The notes under the pieces: model-generated
What the model was told of the DNA's origin: nothing
Database searches by the model: none
Seen by the model: only the letters and a program-made list of their open reading frames with translations
Part shown: positions 16,476 to 25,191 of the stretch, in pieces
How positions within the stretch are numbered: position 1 is the first letter of the stretch
How the letters are laid out: each line of letters begins with the position of its first letter
Assembly (NCBI GenBank): GCA_036758285.1
Contig: DAIOWV010000030.1
Coordinates: 1-33,479 of the forward strand
Reading direction: 5' to 3'
From: Taishania sp036758285
GTDB lineage: Bacteria > Bacteroidota > Bacteroidia > Flavobacteriales_D > Crocinitomicaceae
DNA length: 33,479 nucleotides
Program-made: the position numbers and the translations under genes

Positions 16476-16497
16476 TTTCTTCAAAATTTCTTCAAAA
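16476..16497 (+). promoter_or_regulatory. 11-bp direct repeat, candidate response-regulator binding site
   Basis: TTTCTTCAAAA occurs twice in perfect tandem (16476-16486 and 16487-16497), one helical turn apart, 44 bases before the ATG at 16541 and just after the kinase stop at 16475. OmpR/PhoB-family dimers bind head-to-tail direct repeats with 11-bp spacing. Its place between the two-component genes and the outer-membrane genes suggests these are regulated by the adjacent system; this is inference. Confidence 0.5.
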
Positions 16498-16540
16498 TCG
16501 GACTGCAATTTTGTGTTACAATTTTAAAAGACACATTATC

Positions 16541-17137
16541 ATGCAATCCAAAAAATCAATTTTCATTTTAATCTTTTTTGTGTATTTGAATACGAATGCA
16601 CAGGAAACAAAAACATTGCTAGATACGACCAATTGGAAAAACGTTGGTTTTATGGCCTTATCAGGATTTAATTATTCAAAAATTGACAAATCCAATGCCG
16701 TGTTGATACATCTTAGAAGTGGTATTGTCATCAAAGACAAAATCACTATTGGCGGTTTTTTAAATACTTCTGTCAATGATATTATTCCCAAAAGTGAAAC
16801 AATTCCAGGGATTTATCTCGACTACAAAACTTATGGTTTTTTTTGTGAATATACTATATTTTCAAACAATCTTGTTCATGCAACCTTTCCTGTATTGATT
16901 GGTGGTGGTGAATTGGAAATGAATGAATATGAAGCGGATCTAAATCTAGGTGAAGTTCATTTTTTCAACGTTGAACCTGGTGTTTTTCTAGAGCTAAATA
17001 TTTACAAATACATTCGTTTCAATGTTGGTTTTACTTATCGTTTTATAGGAAATGTAAATTATCGCAACATGAATCAATCCAATATATCAGGATTTTCAGG
17101 CCAAATAGGATTAAAGTTCGGAGTTTTTAATTGGTAA
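16541..17137 (+). CDS. Outer-membrane beta-barrel protein of the two-component/TonB-receptor module
   Basis: Starting at ATG 16541 the product is 198 residues with a signal peptide (MQSKKSIFILIFFVYLNTNAQ). The upstream in-frame TTG at 16511 would add a polar lead sequence and is unlikely. The mature protein has amphipathic strands (FMALSGFNYSKIDKSNAVLIHLRSG, FFNVEPGVFLELNIYKYIRFNVGFTYRFIG) and ends SGQIGLKFGVFNW with a terminal aromatic, typical of small eight-strand barrels. It follows the candidate regulator site and is 11 bp before the TonB-type receptor. No specific family name can be given; a partner of the receptor or a sensor of envelope state are both possible. Confidence 0.7.
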   Translation: MQSKKSIFILIFFVYLNTNAQETKTLLDTTNWKNVGFMALSGFNYSKIDKSNAVLIHLRSGIVIKDKITIGGFLNTSVNDIIPKSETIPGIYLDYKTYGFFCEYTIFSNNLVHATFPVLIGGGELEMNEYEADLNLGEVHFFNVEPGVFLELNIYKYIRFNVGFTYRFIGNVNYRNMNQSNISGFSGQIGLKFGVFNW

Positions 17138-17148
17138 TTTCTAAAAAA

Positions 17149-19560
17149 ATGAAAACAATAAAATTTATAGTAATGACAACAGTATTGTTGTTTACTTCAG
17201 TTTCGTTCTCGCAAGTAACATCTGTTACCATCTCAGGAACATTAAAAGATAAAAATGACAAATCTCCTTTGGCTTTTGTGAATGTAATTCTCAAAAATGA
17301 GCATGATAGTAGTTTTGTTACAGGTACTGTCACTGACGAAAGTGGGCTATTTTCACTGACTAACGTTAATCCTGGAAGTTATTTCTTAGAAATAAAGTAC
17401 TTTGGTTATATCACCTACCAGAAATCACTGTTTATCGGTAATCTATCTGAATTTTTGAATCTTTCAAACATTGAATTGGAGGAAAACACAACACAATTGA
17501 ATGAAATTGTCGTGAGTGCAAAACAAGATGATGTGAACGGAAAATTGGACAAAAAATCGTATTCTGTTGAAGATAATATTTCGCAAGGTGGAGGTTCTGT
17601 CTTACAAACTATGCAAAATTTGCCTGGAATTACCGTTCAAGATGGTAAAGTACAATTGAGAGGAAATGATAAGGTAACCATTTTGATTGATGGGAAACAA
17701 ACAGCAATGACAGGGTTCGGAAATCAATCTGGTTTGGACAATATTCCAGCATCAGCAATTGAGCGCATTGAAATCATCAACAATCCATCGTCAAAATACG
17801 ATGCGAATGGAAATGCTGGAATCATAAATATCATTATGAAGAAAAACAAGCAAGATGGTTTTAACGGAAAAGTTGGTTTGTCAGGAGGACTTGGTTCATT
17901 GTGGGTGAGAAAAGAAAATTTGCCAACAATTCGACCACAATATACTTTTACACCAAAAATAAACCCTTCGATTTCGTTGAATTACAGAAAAGGAAAAATC
18001 AATGCTTTTTTACAAACTGATAATCTATACACTGAAACCTTGAACAAAAACGAATTTGTGGATCGAACCTATGAGGATGGAACGATAGTAAAACAACAAT
18101 TAAAGAGAAATCGCAACACTAACTACTTCACGTCAAAGATTGGAATTGATTGGCACATCAATGAGCGAAATACCTTGACTGTGTCTGGATTGTTTGGAAG
18201 TGAAAAGATAATAGACCGAGGAGATCAACCTGTGTTTAATGAAGATTTATCACAACGAATTCGCTTGTGGCAATTTTTAGAAGATGAATTGAAAACAACT
18301 GTAATGGGATCTGCTCAATTTCAACATAAATTCAAGGACGCAGGGCACTTGCTAAACATCGGATTCAATTACACATTTCACAGAGAAGATGAAAAGTATT
18401 TTTACGACAACTATTTAGTTTCATCAATAGGAACAGATGCATTTAAACTCTTATCCGACGAACAAGTTTACGATTTCAGTCTTGACTACATTAAACCTTT
18501 GAAGGATGGCCGACTTGAAACAGGAATAAAATTGAGAGACAGAGGAATTCCAACTGATATGCAATTTATTCCAGGAGAAAATTCTGTTTTAGACACCAAT
18601 GCCGGAGGTTGGGCAACTTACAAAGAATTGATTCCGGCAATTTATGGAAATTACATTTTTGAAAGCAAGAAAATTGAAGCAGAACTAGGAATGCGTGTAG
18701 AATACGTAAAAATCCAATACGATGTCAATCCAAATCACAACACCTACAAAAGCGATGGCTACGATTATATACAACCATTTCCAAATTTTCGATTTACATA
18801 CAAAATGAATGACAGAAACCGACTTTCTTTGTTCTACAATCGACGTGTGGATAGACCAAATGAAGTTGACATTCGAATTTTTCCAAAATATGACGATGCC
18901 GAAATCATTAAAGTAGGAAATCCAGCTTTGCGACCACAATTTACCAACTCAACCGAATTGGGATATAAAACAAACTGGGACAAAGGTTATTTTTACTCTG
19001 CTGTTTATCATAGATTTACCAATGGTACAATTACCCGAATTTCCAGTAGTGTCCCAGGAGACAATTTGATTTACGCTATTTTTCAAAACATCGGAAAAAG
19101 TAATACAACAGGTTTAGAAATCATCTTTTCCCAAGATGCTACAAAATGGTATTCGTTTAATATAAATGCAACTATTTATCAAAACACAATTGATGCATTT
19201 ACAGTTGAAAATCTGTATCCTGTCACACATACATTTTCTGCTGATAAGCAACAACTTGTGTCCGGAAACATCAAATGGAACAATAAATTTCACTTGCCAA
19301 AGAATTTTGATATTCAGTTAACTGCAATCTATTTAGCTCCTGATATTATTCCACAAGGAAAGATTGAGCAACGATTCTCATTGGATTTTGGAGTTAAAAA
19401 AACAATTCAACAAGGAAAAGGAGAATTGTTTTTGAATGCTTCAGATTTATTCAATACAATGGTAATTAATAAAGAAATTCAAGCAAACGGATTTCGTTAT
19501 ACAAGTGTAGATTACTACGAAACGCAAGTTATTCGTGTGGGATATAGCTATAAATTTTAA
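17149..19560 (+). CDS. TonB-dependent receptor-like outer-membrane protein with CarboxypepD_reg-like domain
   Basis: The chosen start ATG 17149 gives MKTIKFIVMTTVLLFTSVSFSQ as signal peptide; the TTG at 17131 overlaps the previous gene. The product is 803 residues. Residues about 25-110 are a carboxypeptidase-regulatory-like beta-sandwich (SGTLKDKNDKSPLAFVNVILKN..GLFSLTNVNPGSYFLEIKYFGY). Residues about 115-235 are a plug-like domain (LNEIVVSAKQDD, LPGITVQDGKVQLRGNDKVTILIDG, IERIEIINNPSSKYDANGNAGIINIIM). The rest is a large beta-barrel (outer membrane beta-barrel family, PF14905-like), ending VIRVGYSYKF. These proteins import substrates across the outer membrane with TonB energy. No SusD-like partner follows, so a glycan-utilisation locus is not supported; iron, peptide or small-molecule uptake are possible. 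Confidence 0.9.
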   Translation: MKTIKFIVMTTVLLFTSVSFSQVTSVTISGTLKDKNDKSPLAFVNVILKNEHDSSFVTGTVTDESGLFSLTNVNPGSYFLEIKYFGYITYQKSLFIGNLSEFLNLSNIELEENTTQLNEIVVSAKQDDVNGKLDKKSYSVEDNISQGGGSVLQTMQNLPGITVQDGKVQLRGNDKVTILIDGKQTAMTGFGNQSGLDNIPASAIERIEIINNPSSKYDANGNAGIINIIMKKNKQDGFNGKVGLSGGLGSLWVRKENLPTIRPQYTFTPKINPSISLNYRKGKINAFLQTDNLYTETLNKNEFVDRTYEDGTIVKQQLKRNRNTNYFTSKIGIDWHINERNTLTVSGLFGSEKIIDRGDQPVFNEDLSQRIRLWQFLEDELKTTVMGSAQFQHKFKDAGHLLNIGFNYTFHREDEKYFYDNYLVSSIGTDAFKLLSDEQVYDFSLDYIKPLKDGRLETGIKLRDRGIPTDMQFIPGENSVLDTNAGGWATYKELIPAIYGNYIFESKKIEAELGMRVEYVKIQYDVNPNHNTYKSDGYDYIQPFPNFRFTYKMNDRNRLSLFYNRRVDRPNEVDIRIFPKYDDAEIIKVGNPALRPQFTNSTELGYKTNWDKGYFYSAVYHRFTNGTITRISSSVPGDNLIYAIFQNIGKSNTTGLEIIFSQDATKWYSFNINATIYQNTIDAFTVENLYPVTHTFSADKQQLVSGNIKWNNKFHLPKNFDIQLTAIYLAPDIIPQGKIEQRFSLDFGVKKTIQQGKGELFLNASDLFNTMVINKEIQANGFRYTSVDYYETQVIRVGYSYKF

Positions 19561-19566
19561 GAATGA

Positions 19567-20004
19567 TTATTCGCCAAGAATGAGCGTTGCTTTCTTCTTT
19601 CTTTTAACAAAAAGACCGATTCGTCTGACTTCTTTGAAACTATACCATTCTAAATTAGGAAATTCGTCTTTTGTTTTGGTCAGTATGGAATGTGTAACAG
19701 TATATGTTTCTGATAAATTAGGATTAACAAGGATTTTTTTATATCCTTTGATTGTATCTTGTTCACCAATTGCATAATAATAGATGTATCGTTCTCTAGG
19801 GTTTTTTGTTGAAATTTCTTTTTCTTCTCCTGGTAATAATTCAACCCAACCTTGAGTAATCCAACCGCTAAATTGAAATTTATTGACAAAATAAGCAACA
19901 GATACACGATACGATTTGTCAAAATTGTTTTTAATGTAAAATTGACTATTCGAATTAAAAACAAAAATTAACGAAGTGATTACTGAAATAAAAAGATTTT
20001 TCAT
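19567..20004 (-). CDS. DUF1036-family secreted protein
   Basis: The 145-residue product has a signal peptide (MKNLFISVITSLIFVFNSNSQ) followed by FYIKNNFDKSYRVSVAYFVN, GWITQGWVELLPGEEKEIST and RYIYYYAIGEQDTIKGYKK, the order of motifs of DUF1036: a polypeptide with N-terminal strand, GWxxxGW..PGE and aromatic YYA. The C-terminal third (LSETYTVTHSILTKTKDEFPNLEWYSFKEVRRIG) is basic and not part of the core motif. The function of DUF1036 is unknown. It converges on the TonB-type receptor with a 6-bp gap and is separated from yajC by a terminator, so it is transcribed on its own. Confidence 0.65.
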   Translation of the reverse strand: MKNLFISVITSLIFVFNSNSQFYIKNNFDKSYRVSVAYFVNKFQFSGWITQGWVELLPGEEKEISTKNPRERYIYYYAIGEQDTIKGYKKILVNPNLSETYTVTHSILTKTKDEFPNLEWYSFKEVRRIGLFVKRKKKATLILGE

Positions 20005-20059
20005 AGTTTAATTATTTTGTCTAGATACAAAGACTTGGATTATCGTTGTCAAAAAATGC

Positions 20060-20103
20060 TATAAAATGAAAAAGAGATAGAATATAACACTTCCATCTCT
20101 TTT
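20060..20103 (-). terminator. Terminator of the nusB-DUF1573-yajC operon
   Basis: Read on the minus strand a 13-bp stem including one G-U pair (arms 20091-20103 and 20070-20082) with an 8-base loop is followed by a T-rich stretch down to about 20060. It starts 20 bases after the yajC stop. Confidence 0.75.
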
Positions 20104-20122
20104 CATTTTCCAAAAAAGAAAA

Positions 20123-20395
20123 TTATTTTGCTGGTTCTTGAAGCTGATCTGAAATCGTTTGAGAGATTGCAGATTTTTCAAAACGTAATTTAGTACCTTC
20201 ACTGCTAATTAAAACAGTAGTATCTGTAACTTCTAATATTTTTCCGTGAATTCCTCCAATTGTTACAATTTTGTCTCCTTGAGATAATGCTTCTCTAAAT
20301 TTTTTCAATTCTTTTTGTTTCTTCATTTGAGGGCGGATCATAAAAAAGTAAAAAACTCCTACCATCAACAAAATCATTAATAATTGACTTTCCAT
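20123..20395 (-). CDS. yajC: Preprotein translocase subunit YajC
   Basis: The 90-residue protein has one N-terminal membrane helix (LLMILLMVGVFYFFMIRPQ), directly followed by the family hallmark RPQMKKQKELKKF, then GDKIVTIGGIHGKILEVTD and TVLISSEGTKLRFEKSAI. YajC associates with SecDF at the Sec translocon in the inner membrane. It follows the DUF1573 lipoprotein gene by 25 bp, the usual nusB-DUF1573-yajC order in Bacteroidota. Confidence 0.95.
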   Translation of the reverse strand: MESQLLMILLMVGVFYFFMIRPQMKKQKELKKFREALSQGDKIVTIGGIHGKILEVTDTTVLISSEGTKLRFEKSAISQTISDQLQEPAK

Positions 20396-20420
20396 AATTG
20401 TTGTTTTATTTATTTTTAAT

Positions 20421-20786
20421 TTATTGTGTTATCTCTCCTTGGATTGAAACGATCAAAGGGGAGGGGGTTGTGTTTGAAATAATTCTAATATCTCTACTAA
20501 ATTTTCCAACTCCAATTTTATNNNNNNNNNNNNNNNNNNNNNNNNNNNNNNNNNNNNNNNNNNNNNNNNNNNNNNNNNNNNNNNNNNNNNNNNNNNNNNN
20601 NNNNATCAAAGGATGATCTCCTGTATTTTTAACTGAAATTTTTGCTTTTATAATTTCACCTTTGGAAACGGTACCAGCATCATAAATTCGATCAACTTCT
20701 GCTGTTGTTCTACTTCCAATTGCTACATCATCAGAACCGCATGCACTCAAAAGTAATAACGAACTTAATACAAATAATAATTTCAT
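20421..20786 (-). CDS. DUF1573-family lipoprotein (contains assembly gap)
   Basis: The N-terminus MKLLFVLSSLLLLSACGS is a lipoprotein signal with lipobox LSAC (Cys16). The visible remainder (AEVDRIYDAGTVSKGEIIKAKISVKNTGDHPL, then after the gap KIGVGKFSRDIRIISNTTPSPLIVSIQGEI) is an Ig-like DUF1573 domain; the usual CGCT-type motif would fall in the 83 N at 20522-20604 and cannot be seen. The reading frame agrees on both sides of the gap at its nominal length. Function is unknown. It lies between nusB and yajC, a conserved arrangement. Confidence 0.85.
   Translation of the reverse strand: MKLLFVLSSLLLLSACGSDDVAIGSRTTAEVDRIYDAGTVSKGEIIKAKISVKNTGDHPLXXXXXXXXXXXXXXXXXXXXXXXXXXXXXKIGVGKFSRDIRIISNTTPSPLIVSIQGEITQ
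20522..20604. other. Assembly gap (83 N) inside the DUF1573 gene
   Basis: Run of N covering the middle of the DUF1573 domain. The frame is kept across it, so the length estimate is plausible. Confidence 0.95.
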
Positions 20787-20861
20787 AGTTTACTTATTAA
20801 TTTAAATTTGAAAACGTTAAAAATTAAGGTGTAACTCAATTTTCGATTTCAAAATTACAAT

Positions 20862-21812
20862 TTAACTTATTAATCCTCTACCAATTTTTTGAATTTTACC
20901 TTCTTCTTGTAAACGAAGAATCGCTTTATCTAATATTCCATTTATAAAACCATTACTTTTTGGTGTAGAATAGAATTTTGAGATTTCGATGTATTCGTTT
21001 AATGTAACTTTTGTTGGAATCGTTTTGAAAATTTGAAATTCTGTGATAGCCATTTTCATCAAAATGACATCCATCTTAGCAATACGATCAAGTTCCCAAT
21101 TTTTTGTTAAATCATCAATCAATACTTCATTTTCTTTATCCATTGAGATTGTTTTGCGAAGGAGTTCTTTTGTAAATTCTCTTTCGTCATCTTCATCTTT
21201 GTATAAATCTAAAATGATTGCATCTTGATCCGCAGAATCGATAGTTTTAATCGTTTTCAAAACCATTGTACAAGCCAAATCGATATCATCCAACCAATGA
21301 ATACTTAAATCTTCAAAATAACTATACAAAAGTGGAAAATTTGCAATTTCAACTTTAAACAAATCAATAATGAATTGTTTATCAGCTTCAAAACCACTAA
21401 TTCCATTGTTCATATGCTCGAAATAAGTCTCACTATCACGAATGTGTAAGAACATTTTTCTAAACATCTCTTGTTTTTCATCACCAATCCAATTCACTTT
21501 ATTTTCTTCAGAAAGTAAAGTTAATTTTTTACTTTCCTCGATTTTTTGGATGATTAGATTATTGACAAATTTCAAATTTGGATTTAAATCATCATCTGAT
21601 GGGCGAATTTTCTTTTTATTCTCATCAATTCGTCTTTCAGCAAATACTTTTACTTCTGGAATTGACAGTAATAAATAAAGGTATAAATCATAAATTCGAT
21701 CTATTGCATCGAACAACTCATTTTCTGTTCTTCGGTAATTTTCTTCTTCTGATTGAAAATAAGCATACAATGCTTGAAGTACTTTAATCCTTAGATGTCT
21801 TCTGTTTAACAT
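20862..21812 (-). CDS. nusB: Transcription antitermination protein NusB (long Bacteroidota form)
   Basis: The 316-residue product starts MLNRRHLRIKVLQALYAYFQSEEE, the RNA-binding Arg-rich NusB start, and ends with the NusB core LDRIAKMDVILMKMAITEFQIFKTIPTKVTLNEYIEISKFYSTPKSNGFINGILDKA. Between them lies an insertion that makes it about twice the length of E. coli NusB (about 140), as is usual in Bacteroidota. NusB with S10 binds boxA RNA in rRNA antitermination. It follows the amino-acid dehydrogenase gene by 16 bp. Confidence 0.93.
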   Translation of the reverse strand: MLNRRHLRIKVLQALYAYFQSEEENYRRTENELFDAIDRIYDLYLYLLLSIPEVKVFAERRIDENKKKIRPSDDDLNPNLKFVNNLIIQKIEESKKLTLLSEENKVNWIGDEKQEMFRKMFLHIRDSETYFEHMNNGISGFEADKQFIIDLFKVEIANFPLLYSYFEDLSIHWLDDIDLACTMVLKTIKTIDSADQDAIILDLYKDEDDEREFTKELLRKTISMDKENEVLIDDLTKNWELDRIAKMDVILMKMAITEFQIFKTIPTKVTLNEYIEISKFYSTPKSNGFINGILDKAILRLQEEGKIQKIGRGLIS

Positions 21813-21828
21813 TCTTTTTTTGTTTTTC

Positions 21829-22926
21829 TTATCTCGGTAATTTTACCTTTCCTACTGATTCGATACGTTCTTCTGCCATTTTATTAGCAATTTGATAAGT
21901 AGGAATATTTTCTGTTGATGAACGTTTAATAATTTCAGCAATTGTTGAATAAATATCATTTGCTTTATTCAATGCCCACTCTGGAGTTAAATTTGCAACT
22001 TCAGAATAACAATTGATTACACCACCAGCATTTAGTGCGTAGTCAGGAGCATAGATTATACCTTTTTCCATTACTCTACGACCATGAATTTCTTCATTCT
22101 TCAACTGGTTATTTGCTGCTCCAGAAATAATTGAACATTTCAAACGGTCTAATGTCTCGTCATTGATTGTTGCACCCAAAGCACATGGAGCGTAAATATC
22201 AACATCCAAATCATAGATTTCGTCTAAACCAACAACCTTTACGCCATATTTTTCAGAAACTCTTTTTAACGTAGGTTCATAAACGTCAGTTATAAATACT
22301 TCAGCACCTTCTTTTGTTAAAGATTCAACCAAATATTCTCCAACATGACCTACACCTTGAACAGCAATCTTTCTTCCCGCAAGTGAGTCTGTTCCAAATT
22401 GTGCTTTTGCACAAGCTTTCATTCCAACGTAAACACCTTGTGCAGTTACAGGAGAAGGATCACCAGATTTACCAGGTAAACCAACAACATGATTAGTCTC
22501 CATATTAACATACACCATATCTGCAGGAGAAATACCCACATCTTCAGCAGTAATGTAGTTACCACCTAAGCTGTTTACAAATTTACCAAAACGTCTCATT
22601 AACGCTTCAGATTTTATTTTTCGTGAATCACCAATAATTACGGCTTTTCCACCACCTAAATTTAAACCCGCTAAAGAGTTTTTATAAGTCATCCCTCTCG
22701 ATAATCTTAAGACATCGTTTAATGCATCCAACTCATTGTTGTAAGCCCAAATTCGAGTTCCTCCAAGTGCAGGTCCCAAAACAGTATTGTGAACAGCAAT
22801 AATTGCTTTTAATCCTGTTTCGTTATCATTGCAAAATAGTAGTTCTTCATGATTGTATTGGCTCATTTGAGCAATTACTGGATTTTCAGCTAGACTGATA
22901 TCAGCAATACTTTTAACTTCAAACAT
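21829..22926 (-). CDS. Leucine dehydrogenase family (Glu/Leu/Phe/Val dehydrogenase)
   Basis: The 365-residue product has the amino-acid dehydrogenase substrate domain (LGPALGGTRIWAY, then SRGMTYKNSLAGLNLGGGKAVIIGD with the catalytic Lys in GGGKA) and a C-terminal Rossmann domain (GRKIAVQGVGHVGEYLVESL, with GxGxxG). The segment ITAEDVGISPADMVYVNMETNHVVGLP is typical of leucine dehydrogenase. It catalyses NAD-linked deamination of branched-chain amino acids to 2-oxo acids. Length agrees with the family (about 365). It is the first gene of the nusB-DUF1573-yajC operon. Distinguishing leucine from valine or phenylalanine preference is not possible from the sequence alone. Confidence 0.88.
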   Translation of the reverse strand: MFEVKSIADISLAENPVIAQMSQYNHEELLFCNDNETGLKAIIAVHNTVLGPALGGTRIWAYNNELDALNDVLRLSRGMTYKNSLAGLNLGGGKAVIIGDSRKIKSEALMRRFGKFVNSLGGNYITAEDVGISPADMVYVNMETNHVVGLPGKSGDPSPVTAQGVYVGMKACAKAQFGTDSLAGRKIAVQGVGHVGEYLVESLTKEGAEVFITDVYEPTLKRVSEKYGVKVVGLDEIYDLDVDIYAPCALGATINDETLDRLKCSIISGAANNQLKNEEIHGRRVMEKGIIYAPDYALNAGGVINCYSEVANLTPEWALNKANDIYSTIAEIIKRSSTENIPTYQIANKMAEERIESVGKVKLPR

Positions 22927-22972
22927 ACGTTAATTATTATTTAAAACACACACTTATTTGCTCCTGAATGAC

Positions 22973-22980
22973 TACTTTTG
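22973..22980 (+). promoter_or_regulatory. -7 promoter box for the plus-strand ABC exporter
   Basis: TACTTTTG matches TAnnTTTG on the plus strand, about 48 bases before ATG 23028. A TTG lies only 12 bases upstream, which is too close for the usual -33 element. A minus-strand match, TAAATTTG at 23007-23014, could serve the dehydrogenase operon. Confidence 0.4.
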
Positions 22981-23027
22981 TAAGCATCAGAACAAAATAG
23001 ACTGTGCAAATTTAGGAATTTTATAGT

Positions 23028-24809
23028 ATGAAATCACTTCGACACCTCAACAAATATTTTTTAAAGTATAAATGGCAACTTTTATTGGGTGTTTTTTTCA
23101 TAATTGCATCGAATTTTTTCTACATTAAAATGCAAACTTTCTTGAAAGATGTTATCGATACAATCATTTCAGGTAATGGAAAACCATTTGATGTACTGGG
23201 ATTTAATATAGTACTAGATACTTCTGATGCGATGATGATTGCGATAAATATTGGGGTTGTTTACATGTCGCTCATTTTGTTGAAAAGTATATTTTTATTT
23301 TTTCAACGTCAAACGATAATTAAGGTATCTCGTTTTATTGAATTTGATTTGAAAAATGAAATTTATCAACAATACCAACGTTTAGGATACGGTTTTTACA
23401 AACGAAATAGCACTGGAGATTTAATGAATCGTATTTCTGAAGATGTTTCCCATGTACGTATGTTTTTAGGTCCTGGAATAATGTATAACATCAACTTGGT
23501 TGTGGTATTTGCATTAGTTGTTTATGAAATGTTGAGCATAAATATCTGGCTAACGTTAATTGTTCTTTTTCCACTGCCAATTATGTCTTATCTTATTTAT
23601 AAAGTTTCTGATAAAATAAATAAAATGAGTCATTTGGCTCAAAAAGATCAATCAAATTTGACCACAATTACACAAGAAACTTTTTCAGGTATTCGTGTAG
23701 TAAAAGCTTATGGGCGTGAAAATGAAATGAATGAGCAATTCATCGATTCATCTAAGAAATACAAAGGAAAATTAATGAAATTGGTATTAATCAATGCGTT
23801 ATTTACCCCAACAATTACCAGTTTGATTGGATTGTCTACAATTCTTGCCATTTATATAGGTGGCTTACTTTCTTTCACTGGAGAAATATCTTTTGGAGAA
23901 ATTGTATTATTTGTTTCATTTATTAATATTTTAACTTGGCCTTTTGCTAGTTTAGGATGGTTAACTTCAATTATTCAACGAGCAGTTGCTTCACAAGAGC
24001 GAATAAATGAGTTTTTGAAAGAAAAACCAGAGATTGAAAATAATAATCAAACACCATTTACATTAAAAGGTAAAATTGAATTTAGAAATGTGACTTTTAC
24101 TTACGAAGGAGCAAATCACCCAGCGATAAGTAATTTAAGTTTTATCATTGAATCAGGTGATACAGCAGCATTTATAGGAAAAACAGCAAGTGGTAAAAGC
24201 ACGATATTGAAATTGCTGTTAAGACAGGTTGAACCTCAGTCTGGTGAGATTTTGATTGATGATATTCCATTAAGTCAGGTTAATTTAGATGCATTTAGAG
24301 ACCAATTAGGAATTGTTCCTCAAGAAGTATTTTTATTTAGTGACAGTATTGCAAACAATATCCGTTTTGGAACGAATTCATTAGTTTCACAAGATGATAT
24401 TATTCAAGTCACAGAATATGCTCATGTTAGACATAATATTGAAGAATTTGAACATGGTTTTGAAACCATACTTGGTGAACGTGGTGTGAATTTAAGTGGG
24501 GGACAAAAACAACGGGTGAGTATTGCGCGTGCTTTAATCAAAAAACCAAAGCTTTTATTATTAGATGATTGTCTTTCTGCAGTTGATACTGAAACGGAAG
24601 AGATTATTTTATCTCATTTGAAACAAGATGAAAATGTATCAACAACAATTATTGTTTCTCATCGAATTTCTTCATTACGAAATGCGAATAAAATCATTGT
24701 AATTGATGACGGCCATAAAATAGAAGAAGGAACACATGAGGAGTTGATCGACATAGATGGAATTTATAATGATATGTATTTAAAACAACTCGCAGAAGAA
24801 AATATTTAA
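23028..24809 (+). CDS. ABC-type exporter half-transporter with Asp in Walker B
   Basis: The 593-residue protein has the type I exporter membrane domain (residues about 15-320, six helices) and an ATPase domain: Walker A GKTASGKST (about 384-392), Q-loop VPQEVFLFSDS, signature LSGGQKQRVSIARAL, Walker B LLLLDDCLSAVD and switch His in VSHRIS. The residue after the Walker B Asp is Asp, where most exporters have the catalytic Glu; MdlA/LmrC-like members of heterodimeric exporters also have this. It is therefore a candidate degenerate-site subunit. The substrate (lipid or drug) cannot be told. It is followed by the DUF3276 gene after 68 bp. Confidence 0.9.
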   Translation: MKSLRHLNKYFLKYKWQLLLGVFFIIASNFFYIKMQTFLKDVIDTIISGNGKPFDVLGFNIVLDTSDAMMIAINIGVVYMSLILLKSIFLFFQRQTIIKVSRFIEFDLKNEIYQQYQRLGYGFYKRNSTGDLMNRISEDVSHVRMFLGPGIMYNINLVVVFALVVYEMLSINIWLTLIVLFPLPIMSYLIYKVSDKINKMSHLAQKDQSNLTTITQETFSGIRVVKAYGRENEMNEQFIDSSKKYKGKLMKLVLINALFTPTITSLIGLSTILAIYIGGLLSFTGEISFGEIVLFVSFINILTWPFASLGWLTSIIQRAVASQERINEFLKEKPEIENNNQTPFTLKGKIEFRNVTFTYEGANHPAISNLSFIIESGDTAAFIGKTASGKSTILKLLLRQVEPQSGEILIDDIPLSQVNLDAFRDQLGIVPQEVFLFSDSIANNIRFGTNSLVSQDDIIQVTEYAHVRHNIEEFEHGFETILGERGVNLSGGQKQRVSIARALIKKPKLLLLDDCLSAVDTETEEIILSHLKQDENVSTTIIVSHRISSLRNANKIIVIDDGHKIEEGTHEELIDIDGIYNDMYLKQLAEENI

Positions 24810-24817
24810 CATTTCAT

Positions 24818-24843
24818 TTGCATTTATCGAAAAAAAAATGCAA
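24818..24843. repeat. Small inverted repeat after the ABC exporter gene
   Basis: TTGCATTT (24818-24825) and AAATGCAA (24836-24843) are exact reverse complements around a 10-base spacer. No good T-run follows, so it is at most a weak terminator. Confidence 0.3.
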
Positions 24844-24877
24844 TCTTGTTAACACTATACGCTAAAATATTTAAACT

Positions 24878-25174
24878 ATGGACAACGAAAATGGAGGGGA
24901 GGTCTTTTCAAAAGCTGTCAGAGCCGGAAAAAGAACATATTTTTTCGATGTTAAGTCTACAAAGGGAAACGATTTATATCTAACTGTAACTGAAAGTAAA
25001 AAAACAACACAAGACGGAAGAGAAACATTTCAAAAACATAAAATTTTTCTTTACAAAGAAGATTTTGAAAAATTCAGAGAAGGGTTTGAAGAAGCATTGG
25101 CTAAAATTGATGAGTTAAGAGACCATGATGTTGCTAATGAGTCTTATACTGATATGAAATTTGAAGATTTATAA
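24878..25174 (+). CDS. DUF3276 / PUR-alpha-like nucleic-acid-binding protein
   Basis: The 98-residue protein reads EVFSKAVRAGKRTYFFDVKSTKGNDLYLTVTESKKT..FQKHKIFLYKEDFEKFREGFEEAL, the single PUR repeat of bacterial PUR-alpha-like proteins: four beta strands and one helix. Bacteroidota and Borrelia members bind single-stranded DNA or RNA. The acidic C-terminal tail (ESYTDMKFEDL) is typical. Length fits the family. Which nucleic acid it binds here is unknown. Confidence 0.88.
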   Translation: MDNENGGEVFSKAVRAGKRTYFFDVKSTKGNDLYLTVTESKKTTQDGRETFQKHKIFLYKEDFEKFREGFEEALAKIDELRDHDVANESYTDMKFEDL

Positions 25175-25191
25175 TTAAAACTCTTTCATTA

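Noticed and set aside
17131..17148. TTG start for the TonB-type receptor at 17131
   Set aside because: It overlaps the previous gene and puts six extra residues before a good signal peptide starting at 17149.
14521..19560. Polysaccharide-utilisation locus
   Set aside because: A TonB-type receptor is present, but no SusD-like lipoprotein, glycoside hydrolase or hybrid two-component sensor follows.
19680..19964. 94-codon minus-strand frame inside the DUF1036 gene
   Set aside because: The neighbouring frame carries the signal peptide and DUF1036 motifs; this is a shadow.
20398..20616. Plus-strand frame through the N run in the DUF1573 gene
   Set aside because: Its residues are mostly unknown bases, and the opposite strand holds a lipoprotein signal and a DUF1573 domain.
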